Below, in pieces: positions 8,877 through 17,800 of a DNA stretch of 53,051 nt. The DNA comes from a virus: positions 1 through 53,051 of the IMG/VR virus record IMGVR_UViG_3300021368_002465; one strand, 5' to 3'. Every line of letters starts with the position of its first letter. Position 1 is the first letter of the stretch. The notes beneath the pieces were generated by a model that searched no databases, was not told the DNA's origin, and worked only from the letters and a program-made list of their open reading frames with translations. Both the position numbers and the translations under genes were made by a program.

Positions 8877-11375
8877 ATGGCTGGAATATTACAACTAAGA
8901 AGAGGGTTAAAGTCAACATACATTTCGGAAGGAAGTAACCTTGCTGAAGCATTTTTCGTTACAACAAGCGAAACAGGTTCAGTATCGGCTAATACCTTAA
9001 TAGTAGGTGTTAGTGGTTCTCTCGGCTCAGATGTAATTACCCTTGCAAAACTTTCATTAGCAAACAAAGATAATACATACGCAGATTACAACTCAGGTTC
9101 ATTTTGGATAACTGGTGATTATACTGGTTCAAATGCACTAATTTTAGATAACTTAAAAGTTAGTGGTTCTGTTTTTATAGAAGAAGATTTACACTTAGAA
9201 GGACACTTATACTTAGGTTCTGGTTCTGATGATGATGTAGTAAGAGTACAATCAGAATTTAGTGGTTCAATAATACCTGATAATGATATTACAGGTTCTA
9301 GAGTATCAGATGCAACAACAGGTTCATATGATTTAGGTTCGGATTCTAAAAGATGGAGAAATATCTATTTACAAAAAGATGCAACTGGTGCAGGATTCCT
9401 TTCAGGTTCTAATATTGATTTAACTGGAAATATTAAAGTAGATGGTGAAGGTAGATTTGGTACTTTACGAGTTGATGATTTAACCGATAATAGAATTTTA
9501 TTAGCAGGTGTAGGTGGTGAAGTAGAAGATGATGGTAACCTAACATATGATGGTCAAGATTTCAGATTAACAGATAGTGATTTTTATCAAAGTGGTAGTG
9601 GAGCTTCTTTCCAATTCTCGGGAGGTGGTGCAGATTTTACTGGTTCTATATCAAATTACGAATTAAGAGTTGATAATGGTGTTGTATTTACAAATGCAGA
9701 AGGAACTCTAGATAATCAGACACAATTTACTTGGGATGGTGGTTTATTAAACATTGATGGAGGAATTTCAGCATCACAAAACTTAAGTGTAGATGGTGAA
9801 TCTTCTTTAGCATCTGCAATAGTAAAAGATTTAACAGAAAATAGGATTGTAATAGCAGGACCTGTTGGTGAGTTAGAAGATGACCAATATTTCAGATATA
9901 CTGGTAATGAGTTTATCATTGGTTCTGATGAACATTTCAAAGTAACTACTCTAAATGGTAATACTTCAATAAGTGGTTCAGTTCAAATGTTCTCAACACT
10001 TAATGTAGATGGACAATCAACCTTAGCATCTGTAAACGTAGAAGATTTAACAGATAATAGAGTAGTAATCGTTGGAGCAGGTGGAGAAATAGAAGATGAT
10101 GGAAACTTTACATTCAATGGTACAGAGTTAAACATAGGAACTGGTAACTTTACAGTTCAACAAGGAAGTGGTAATACACAAATATTAGGAACACTTGATG
10201 TAGATTCACAATCAACACTATCATCTCTTAATGTAGAAGATTTAACAAGTGGTAGAGTAGTACTCGCTGGAACAAGTGGTGAGATTGAAGATAGTGGTAA
10301 CCTTACATTTGATGGTTCACTTCTTACTGTAACTGGTGATACAACAATTACTGGTGATTTAACAGTACAAGGAGATTTAACACAACTTAATGTTTCTACA
10401 CTTAATGTAGAAGATAAAAACTTATTAATAGCAAGTGGAGCGATAGATGCTTCAGCTGCTAATGGGGGTGGAATTACAATCGATGGAGCAGATGCAACAC
10501 TTTTATATGGTTCATCAGATGATTCATTCACCTTTAACAAATTACTTAAAGTAAATGGGAATATTAGTGGTTCTTCATTTAATGGAACAACATTACTTTC
10601 TTCATCAAACGAAAACTTCGCAGATTATTCACAATCAGTAGATTCAAGATTAGATGAAATAGAAGGACCTCTATCAACATCATTAGATACGAGATTAGAT
10701 GCAATTGAAGGACCGATGAGTACTTCACTTGATTCAAGATTGATAGAAATATTCGCAACAGGTTCAGACCACGAAACAAGATTAGATGCACAAGAACTAT
10801 ATAGTTCATCATTCACATCAAATGATTTAGATATGAATGGTAACAAAGTTCTATTTGGTAACGTTTACTCAACAGAAGGAGATTTACCAAACGCAAGTAC
10901 ATATCATGGTATGTTCGCTCATGTACATGGAACTGGTAAAGGATATTTTGCTCATGGTGGTAATTGGATTCCTTTATTAAACGAAAGTACATTCACAACT
11001 GATTCAGCATCATTTGATTCAAGATTAGATGCACAAGAATCATTCAGTTCAGCTTTAGATGATACATTCGCAACAGAAGCAGAAGTAAATTTAGCAACTT
11101 CAAGTTTAAGTGCATCATTGGCAGTTGATATAGCAAGTAACTTATCTGAAATTACTAATCTAAATTCATTTAGTGAATCTATCGAATCACATCTACCAAG
11201 TGGAGTAATAAGTGGTTCATCACAAATCACAGATGGAAGTGGTATAGTTAGTGGTTCAGGTCAATTAGAAGGATATGTAAGTTCATCCACAGCAAACGTA
11301 ATAGAGGTAATGACTTCTGCATCTTATGCAGCAATCACACCAGTAAGTGGAACTCTTTATATAATACAAGGTTAA
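8877..11375 (+). CDS. Modular tail-fibre protein with four DLTxNR/GExED repeats
   Basis: This 832-residue protein has the shared fibre N-terminus (MAGILQLRRGLKS). A YDLGSDSKRWRNIYLQ segment typical of fibre shafts lies at about 150-165. Four copies of a phrase of the type DLTDNRxxLAGxxGExEDDGN begin at residues 199, 316, 388 and 453, with spacing of 117, 72 and 65 residues, and are interleaved with VDGxSxLxS strands. A coiled LDxRLDxIEGPxSTSLD stretch lies near 580-620. It is followed by a small conserved domain (DLPNASTYHGMFAHVHGTGKG, broken here after 20: DLPNASTYHGMFAHVHGTGK) seen in many marine phage fibres. Two ISGSxQ phrases precede the C-terminus. It reads directly into the spike gene 6 nt downstream, so the two are probably co-transcribed. 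The fibre role is inferred from modules and location. Confidence 0.7.
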   Translation: MAGILQLRRGLKSTYISEGSNLAEAFFVTTSETGSVSANTLIVGVSGSLGSDVITLAKLSLANKDNTYADYNSGSFWITGDYTGSNALILDNLKVSGSVFIEEDLHLEGHLYLGSGSDDDVVRVQSEFSGSIIPDNDITGSRVSDATTGSYDLGSDSKRWRNIYLQKDATGAGFLSGSNIDLTGNIKVDGEGRFGTLRVDDLTDNRILLAGVGGEVEDDGNLTYDGQDFRLTDSDFYQSGSGASFQFSGGGADFTGSISNYELRVDNGVVFTNAEGTLDNQTQFTWDGGLLNIDGGISASQNLSVDGESSLASAIVKDLTENRIVIAGPVGELEDDQYFRYTGNEFIIGSDEHFKVTTLNGNTSISGSVQMFSTLNVDGQSTLASVNVEDLTDNRVVIVGAGGEIEDDGNFTFNGTELNIGTGNFTVQQGSGNTQILGTLDVDSQSTLSSLNVEDLTSGRVVLAGTSGEIEDSGNLTFDGSLLTVTGDTTITGDLTVQGDLTQLNVSTLNVEDKNLLIASGAIDASAANGGGITIDGADATLLYGSSDDSFTFNKLLKVNGNISGSSFNGTTLLSSSNENFADYSQSVDSRLDEIEGPLSTSLDTRLDAIEGPMSTSLDSRLIEIFATGSDHETRLDAQELYSSSFTSNDLDMNGNKVLFGNVYSTEGDLPNASTYHGMFAHVHGTGKGYFAHGGNWIPLLNESTFTTDSASFDSRLDAQESFSSALDDTFATEAEVNLATSSLSASLAVDIASNLSEITNLNSFSESIESHLPSGVISGSSQITDGSGIVSGSGQLEGYVSSSTANVIEVMTSASYAAITPVSGTLYIIQG

Positions 11376-11385
11376 TAAATCATGA
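11368..11385 (+). repeat. Duplicated 18-bp start region, copy 1
   Basis: The 18 bases spanning the stop of the upstream fibre and the ATG of the spike gene are identical to 13589-13606 at the start of the lectin gene. Both genes share the same N-terminal peptide, so this is a cassette junction copied with the N-terminus. Confidence 0.7.
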
Positions 11386-13553
11386 GGTTAAGTGCATCAC
11401 AAAACATTTACTTCAATAATGTTTTGGTGGATAATGTTTATATCAATAATGAACTTATCTGGCAACCATCATATTTTGTATCAAATGATGGTATTGATGC
11501 ATCAAATGTAAGTGGAGATGAAAATAACCCATTCCAAACTCTAAACTACGCTATTTCAAGAATCACAAATCAAAATAGAATATATTTTAAGTCAGGTTCT
11601 TATGAGTTTGATGAAAAAGAAATAACAAATACTGGTCTATCAATACAAGGATATAATAATCAAAATGTTACATTTGATGGAACTAAACCAATTAGTGATT
11701 TAGCAGATAGTTCTGTAAATGGTGGTAATTGGCAAACACATACAACTGATATTGTTACAGATACCAACCAAACACTTAGTAGTAAAACAATTTATAAAAT
11801 AAAATTAAATTCAGATGCTGAAGTATGGCAACTTTTTTATAATAGAGATGAAGTAATAAATGCAAGATATCCAAGTGCTCAATGGACTGATGATAGTGTA
11901 TATACTTTTAATAATTGGGGACATGGATATTATGAATATAAAAATAATGGAGATATAACAGATAATACTGAAACTGTTATAGGTAATGGAACTGGTAGTC
12001 ATTACTATTATGAAAATGGAGAAATAGTTGATGTACCACATACTATTAGTGGAAGTTATACTGCTAGTTTATATGATTTCGTTAAAACTCAACAAGGAAT
12101 AGACCCTTCATTTACTACTTCGGGTTCTTTAGCTAACTTAAATGTTGGTTCATTTAGAAGTTATACAAAAGTAGTAAATTCACAATCATTAGATGATACT
12201 AATAATGTTATTAGATTATCTTATGATGATGTTGCTACATGGAAAACAAAACACCATTATTACTATTTAGAGAATAAATTAGAATACTTGAATAGTGAAA
12301 ATGAATGGTTCTTTGATAATGATACAAAATATCTTTATGTTTGGTTACCAAGTGATGCAGTTCCTACTACAACAAACATAAGAGCAAAACAACAAAGTTA
12401 TTCGTTAAATATTACTGCAGATAATGTATCGATTGAAAATATTAATTTCTTTGGTACTACAATAAAAGGAAATAGTGCTAATAACTTAATAGTTCGTGAT
12501 TGTGATTTCTTATATGCAAGTTGTTATGCTCATATGTTGAATCAAATCAATTCTGGTTCAACTATTTCTCCAGCTTCTAATGAAGTTTTTGAAACTCAAA
12601 CAAGATTTACAAGTAGTCCAAATGTTACTTTTAATCGATGTGCATTTAGATATACAGATGGTGATGTAATTCATACACAAGGTGGAAATACAAGAATCGA
12701 AGATTGTTATTTTAATTATATCGATAAGACTGTTGCAAATTTATCATCTGTAATGACAACCCTTAGATTGATGGGTGATAGTAACATTGTTAAAAATAAT
12801 ACTTTCAGAAAAACAGCAGCATCTTCTACATTGAATTCAGGTAATGCACCGATTGTAGAATATAATGATATGGCTGAAAGTGGATACTTACAAAGTGATG
12901 GTGCTATGATACATCTTATGGTATCTCAACAATCAGGTTCTAAAGTAAGATTCAATTGGGTACATGATACAATCAAGTATGGTATAAGATTCGATGGTGA
13001 TGGTGATGGATTTAATGGAAGTATTCACCATAACATTGGATGGAATTGTGAAGGTGGTATTATGGCTAAAGGTGGTTGGTTAGAAAGTGGAAGTAGTGTT
13101 GGTGGTCATTTTATATACAATAACACCTTCTTTAATAGTGTAGAAAAAAATGATATTATGGTATTGAATACCCAAAAAGGGGTGAATATCAATTATGGTT
13201 CGGTAGTAATGAATAACTTAACTGAAAAACTAAGTGGACACAGAACCGATATAGAAGGATTTGAATCTTGGATAACAAGTTCAAATAATTATACAGCATC
13301 TAATATAGAACCTTTATTAACAGATACGGCTAGTTATGATTTCAGACCAATAAACGATAGTTCAATAGTAGATGCAGGAAATACTACATATACCAATTTT
13401 GAATTCAATCCAAGTGGTGTTGATTCATTAACATCTGATATTGGTGCTATGGAGTATAATGGAACTCAATGGGAAGCTGGAATTACTTGGAATAGTAGTA
13501 CTGGAAGTGATAGTGAATATGTTAGTAGTAATAGATTGAGCTTTTACCAATAA
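11382..13553 (+). CDS. Tail spike with right-handed parallel beta-helix, candidate polysaccharide depolymerase
   Basis: This is a 723-residue protein. Residues ~1-28 (MRLSASQNIYFNN...VDNVYINNELIW) form a docking motif shared with the next gene. From residue ~30, the phrase YFVSNDGIDASN...ENPFQTLNYAI matches the start of DUF1565/pectate-lyase-like beta-helix proteins. Beta-helix rungs follow: VRDCDF, FNRCAF, IEDCYF, VKNNTF, VEYNDM, FNWVHDT, IHHNIGWN, IYNNTFF, VMNNL. The rungs with stacked Asn and Asp/His residues (residues ~500-560, DGDGDGFNGSIHHNIGWN) are where catalytic or metal sites lie in related lyases, but no catalytic set can be assigned. By analogy with phage tailspikes, it may degrade a host capsule or extracellular polysaccharide. 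An inactive binding role is the alternative. Confidence 0.7.
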   Translation: MRLSASQNIYFNNVLVDNVYINNELIWQPSYFVSNDGIDASNVSGDENNPFQTLNYAISRITNQNRIYFKSGSYEFDEKEITNTGLSIQGYNNQNVTFDGTKPISDLADSSVNGGNWQTHTTDIVTDTNQTLSSKTIYKIKLNSDAEVWQLFYNRDEVINARYPSAQWTDDSVYTFNNWGHGYYEYKNNGDITDNTETVIGNGTGSHYYYENGEIVDVPHTISGSYTASLYDFVKTQQGIDPSFTTSGSLANLNVGSFRSYTKVVNSQSLDDTNNVIRLSYDDVATWKTKHHYYYLENKLEYLNSENEWFFDNDTKYLYVWLPSDAVPTTTNIRAKQQSYSLNITADNVSIENINFFGTTIKGNSANNLIVRDCDFLYASCYAHMLNQINSGSTISPASNEVFETQTRFTSSPNVTFNRCAFRYTDGDVIHTQGGNTRIEDCYFNYIDKTVANLSSVMTTLRLMGDSNIVKNNTFRKTAASSTLNSGNAPIVEYNDMAESGYLQSDGAMIHLMVSQQSGSKVRFNWVHDTIKYGIRFDGDGDGFNGSIHHNIGWNCEGGIMAKGGWLESGSSVGGHFIYNNTFFNSVEKNDIMVLNTQKGVNINYGSVVMNNLTEKLSGHRTDIEGFESWITSSNNYTASNIEPLLTDTASYDFRPINDSSIVDAGNTTYTNFEFNPSGVDSLTSDIGAMEYNGTQWEAGITWNSSTGSDSEYVSSNRLSFYQ

Positions 13554-13566
13554 CTCAATCCATCGA

Positions 13567-13574
13567 TATTTATA
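13567..13574 (+). promoter_or_regulatory. TATTTATA element
   Basis: The box is 28 nt before the ATG at 13603 in the short gap after the spike gene. Confidence 0.45.
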
Positions 13575-13588
13575 AGGTAGTATAGTAT

Positions 13589-13606
13589 AAGGTTAATAAA
13601 TCATGA
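13589..13606 (+). repeat. Duplicated 18-bp start region, copy 2
   Basis: Identical to 11368-11385; it ends at the first base after the ATG of the lectin gene. Confidence 0.7.
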
Positions 13607-14838
13607 AGTTAAACGCTGCACAAAACATTTTTTTTGATAATACTGAGGTAGACCAAGTTTATATGAACAATGAACTTGTCTGGCCAACTGGTAGTGAAGC
13701 TCCATCAACTTATACAACAACTTTAGATTTTACTTTGGTTAGTGGTTCAGATTGGGTATTAAAAGGTGGAAATAGTAGTTCACCAGGTTCTACTATACCA
13801 TCAAAAATATATACATTAGGTCCTCAAAGTGCAGGATACGATTATGGTAATACTTTTTTATGGATAGAATCTACAACATCAGAGTCATTTGATGATGTTA
13901 GTCAAGCCAACGTTTTCTGTACTACAAATGGTGCAACAACTCAAAGAGTTATAGCATATGCTGGTCGTGTAAGATTACAAATAGCTTTTAATAATCAGCC
14001 AAGTTCAAATATAACAATGGAATATCAAGGAAGTGTTAATCCTCCAACAACTCCTTGGTCACCAAGTACTGATATAACAACTGTTGCTTGGATTGATGCA
14101 TCAGATTCTTCAACTTACACACAAACTTCAGAAAATTTAACAGGTATAACTGATAAATCAGGAACATTTACAATGACAGTTGGTGGTAATCCGCAAACTA
14201 ATGCAGTAACTCAAAATGGATTGAATGTGTTTGAGTTTGATGGTAATGGTGATTATCTACAAAGTACAACTTATGAGGCACAAGTATCCTCAGGTAACCA
14301 TTGGGCAATTGGAGTATTTAGATATGTAGCTGTAGATAGTAACAAAGATACTCTTTGGAGTTATGAAACAAATGGTTCACCAAAAAGAGATTATGCGGTT
14401 AGTAGTGGTAATTCATCATCATGGTCAGGTGAATTAGATTTAGATGGTTTATCTTCTAATAGAATTAGTAGTACCATTGGTAATACAGAAGTTTGGAATG
14501 CAAAAAGTTTAACACAAAACCAATGGCATGTAGTTGCTTGTTGGTTCAATAAGAGTGGAAATCAAATCGGTGTTAGAGTAGATGGTACAAATGCATTTAC
14601 ACCAGTTAATGATTATGATAACTCATTACAAACGAACCAAGAATTAAGATTAATGAGAAACAGGTCATCACAGGCATTAAATGGTAAATTAGGTGAGTTC
14701 TTTGCAGTAGCGGATATACCTGGTACAAGTGGTACTGATTTAACAGATTTAATAAAAGCAGAAGGTTATCTTGCACACAAATGGGGATTAGAAAGTTCTC
14801 TACCAAGTGACCATTTATATAAGAATTCTGCACCTTAA
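13603..14838 (+). CDS. LamG/concanavalin-like lectin-domain tail protein
   Basis: This 411-residue protein has an N-terminal docking peptide (MKLNAAQNIFFDN...VYMNNELVWP) nearly the same as that of the upstream spike. The xxVYxNxxLVWP ending is common at the base of phage adhesins. After a ~120-residue beta-rich segment, residues ~160-410 form a laminin G/concanavalin-like jelly roll: AWIDASDSSTY, FDGNGDYL, WHVVACWFNKSG, RVDG, LNGKLGEFF. It closes with the family-typical EGYLAHKWGLESSLPSDHLY. Such domains bind glycans, so this is probably a receptor-recognition subunit attached at the same site as the spike. No signal peptide or catalytic motif is visible. Confidence 0.75.
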   Translation: MKLNAAQNIFFDNTEVDQVYMNNELVWPTGSEAPSTYTTTLDFTLVSGSDWVLKGGNSSSPGSTIPSKIYTLGPQSAGYDYGNTFLWIESTTSESFDDVSQANVFCTTNGATTQRVIAYAGRVRLQIAFNNQPSSNITMEYQGSVNPPTTPWSPSTDITTVAWIDASDSSTYTQTSENLTGITDKSGTFTMTVGGNPQTNAVTQNGLNVFEFDGNGDYLQSTTYEAQVSSGNHWAIGVFRYVAVDSNKDTLWSYETNGSPKRDYAVSSGNSSSWSGELDLDGLSSNRISSTIGNTEVWNAKSLTQNQWHVVACWFNKSGNQIGVRVDGTNAFTPVNDYDNSLQTNQELRLMRNRSSQALNGKLGEFFAVADIPGTSGTDLTDLIKAEGYLAHKWGLESSLPSDHLYKNSAP

Positions 14839-14841
14839 ACA

Positions 14842-14849
14842 TATTTATA
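14842..14849 (+). promoter_or_regulatory. TATTTATA element
   Basis: The box begins 3 nt after the lectin stop codon and ends 17 nt before the ATG at 14867. Confidence 0.45.
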
Positions 14850-14866
14850 GCATAGGAAAAAGATAA

Positions 14867-17800
14867 ATGGCAGCAATATTACAATTTAGACAAGGAAGCA
14901 AATCGAGTTTTATCTCATCAGGCCCTTATGTATCAGAACCTTTCTTTGATACAGATACTAATATTATTCATATTGGTAAATCTAGTTCTGCCGTAATAAC
15001 TTTAGTAAAATTAGGTGAAATAAATAGTGGTTCTTTATCTTTGAGTGGTGATTTAACTGCTTCAAATGCAACCTTAAGTGGTGATATTACAATTGGTGGT
15101 AATATTATTTTAGGGGATAGTACTGCTGATGATATCACAATATCAGGTCAACTTGATTCTGATTTAATTCCAAAAACAGATAATACACATGATTTAGGTT
15201 CTACTACTAAGAAATGGGCGAACCTTCACGCAGTTAGTGGTTCAATTGATTTTATTGACTTACGAACAAACTTACCAAGTGGTACAGTTAGTGGTTCAGA
15301 CCAAGTTTTGGGTGGAACTAATATAGTATCATCTTCTATACAAGTGATAAGTTTCTTACCAGATGGTTCAGTTAGTGGTTCATCACAAATAACTTATTCG
15401 GATATATCATCAATTCCAAGTAATATTATAAGTAGTTCAGAACAACTACCTGATGGTATTATAAGTGGAAGTGAACAATTACCTGGTGGTATTATAAGTG
15501 GAAGTGAACAATTACCTGGTGGAATAATTAGTGGCTCAACACAAATAACAGATGGGAGTGGTATATTTTCATCTTCACTTCAAGTAAATCCTGTTAGTAT
15601 TCCTGGTTTCCAATCTGAAGTTAAAAGAAAACTTGATATAGATGGTGTACTTAGTGGTTCAGGACAATTGCCAGATGGGACTGTAAGTGGTTCTGCTCAA
15701 GTTATAGGACATTTACCTAGTGGAACAGTAAGTGGTTCAGAGCAGGTGAATGCCAACACTATAACAAACTTTGATTCAAATGTAAAATCAAAAATAGACT
15801 CGGATGGTGTAATAAGTGGTTCAGTACAAGTTGATGTAACTGCAACAACTAATTATTCATCAGTAGTTCAAACAACAGGTGACCAAACTATTGCTGGTAA
15901 TAAAACATTTTCTAATAACATAGTAATAAGTGGAGATTTGAATGTTGATGGTACAACTACATATACTTCTACTAACAATGTTAATATTGGAGATAATATT
16001 ATAGAACTTAACTATGGTGGTTCTGCAACAGAAGGTGGTATCTATGTAAAAGATGCAACTGGTGGTTCAACTACAAGTGGTTCTTTACTATGGGATGCTA
16101 CAAACGATTATTGGAAGGCTGGAATATCTGGTGGAGAAAGTGAAATTGTAACAGATTCAAATATAGTATCTAAATTACCAAGTGGAACGATAAGTGGTTC
16201 TTCTCAAGTTAATGCAGATACAGTTACTAACTTTGATTCAAATGTAGATGATAGATTAAACGCTAAAACTGTAATTAGTGGTTCTTCTCAAGTTAATGCA
16301 GATACAATAATTAATTTTGATTCAAATGTTAAAGATAAATTAGATGAAGAGGGAATAATTTCAGGTTCATCCCAAATATCACTTAGTGGATTTAGTACAA
16401 GTAATTTATCCGAAGGATTAAATAAATATTATACTAATGCACGAGTTAAAGAAAAATTAGATGAAGAAGGTGTAATATCTGGTTCATCTCAAGTTAATGC
16501 TGATTCTATCTTAAACTTTGATAGTAATGTAAAGGATAAGTTAAATAGTGATAGTGTAGTTAGTGGTTCATCACAGGTTTCTTATGTAGGACTTTCAAAC
16601 ATACCTGATAATATTGTAAGTGGTTCTACTCAAATAAATAATTTAATAATTGGAACATCTTATTCACAATCAATTGATATAAGATTATTGGATGGATTCG
16701 CAAGTGGTTCAGCTACTTCAGAATCATTACACACTTTAGTTGGTAATTTCCCAACAAGTGGTTCATTAGGAACGGCTGCATTTTATAACGTATCATCTTC
16801 ATTAGCAGATGACCCTTCGGTAATTCCAAATGTAAAAGCAGTTTACGATTATATAAATAACACAATCGGAGCAGCAGATATTACTGGTGTTTCTGCATCA
16901 CTTGGTTTAAGTGGCGGTGGAGCTAGTGGATATGTATCACTTTCTTTAGATACTGGTTCTGACCATTTCACAAATGCAGTTCAAGGAATTTCACCTCAGT
17001 TACCAGATGGGTTAATAAGTGGTTCATCACAAGTATCTGCTTCACTAATATATGAATTTGATAATGAGGTAGATAATTATTTAGTTCTTGTGGGTGCAAT
17101 CACACACTCAAATGGTTCTACTGGATTATTTAATGAGGCTGGTTTAATTAGTGGTTCTTCACAAGTATTCTCAGATGTTAGTGGTGATATCATTATAGAT
17201 TCTACTGGAGAAGCTTCCATCGAACCTGGTGTAATTATAGATGGTGATATTAAATCTGATGCAGCAATTTCTCACACTAAATTAGATTTAGATGGTTCTG
17301 GTATTATAAGTGGTTCGGCACAATTACCAACAGGCCTTATAAGTGGTTCGGCAATTACAACTGATGGAACTGATTTGGTTGCAATTGGAACTTCTACTTC
17401 TAATGTTGGTGATTTAGCAAGCGGTAATCAGTTATCATTATATGGAACATCCGTATCAGGTCTAACTTCATTTGACATTAATGGTACTGCAAAATCTTTT
17501 GATTATGTATCATCTGATTTTAGATATATTGATACTAACTCAGGTGTAGGTATTGTACTTAAACCAAATGCAGATGCAGGTAAAGCATGGGTTATTGATA
17601 CAGATGGAGATTTAGTTTCTAACTCAAGTAATGCTTCGGTAACAGGTAGTGTATATGGTGCAAATATTATTGCAAGAGGAGATTTAAGTGGTTCTAATTT
17701 ATTAATAACTGGTGATATTACAGTTAATGGTACAGTAGATGGAATTGATATCGCAACAGATGTAGCAGCAAACACATCAAAGACTGGATATACTGATTCA

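Noticed and set aside
10157-10540. Open frames on the minus strand in fibre genes (for example 127 codons here)
   Set aside because: They mirror Ser/Thr/Gly-rich coding sequence on the plus strand and have no promoter, ribosome-binding site or family-like content.
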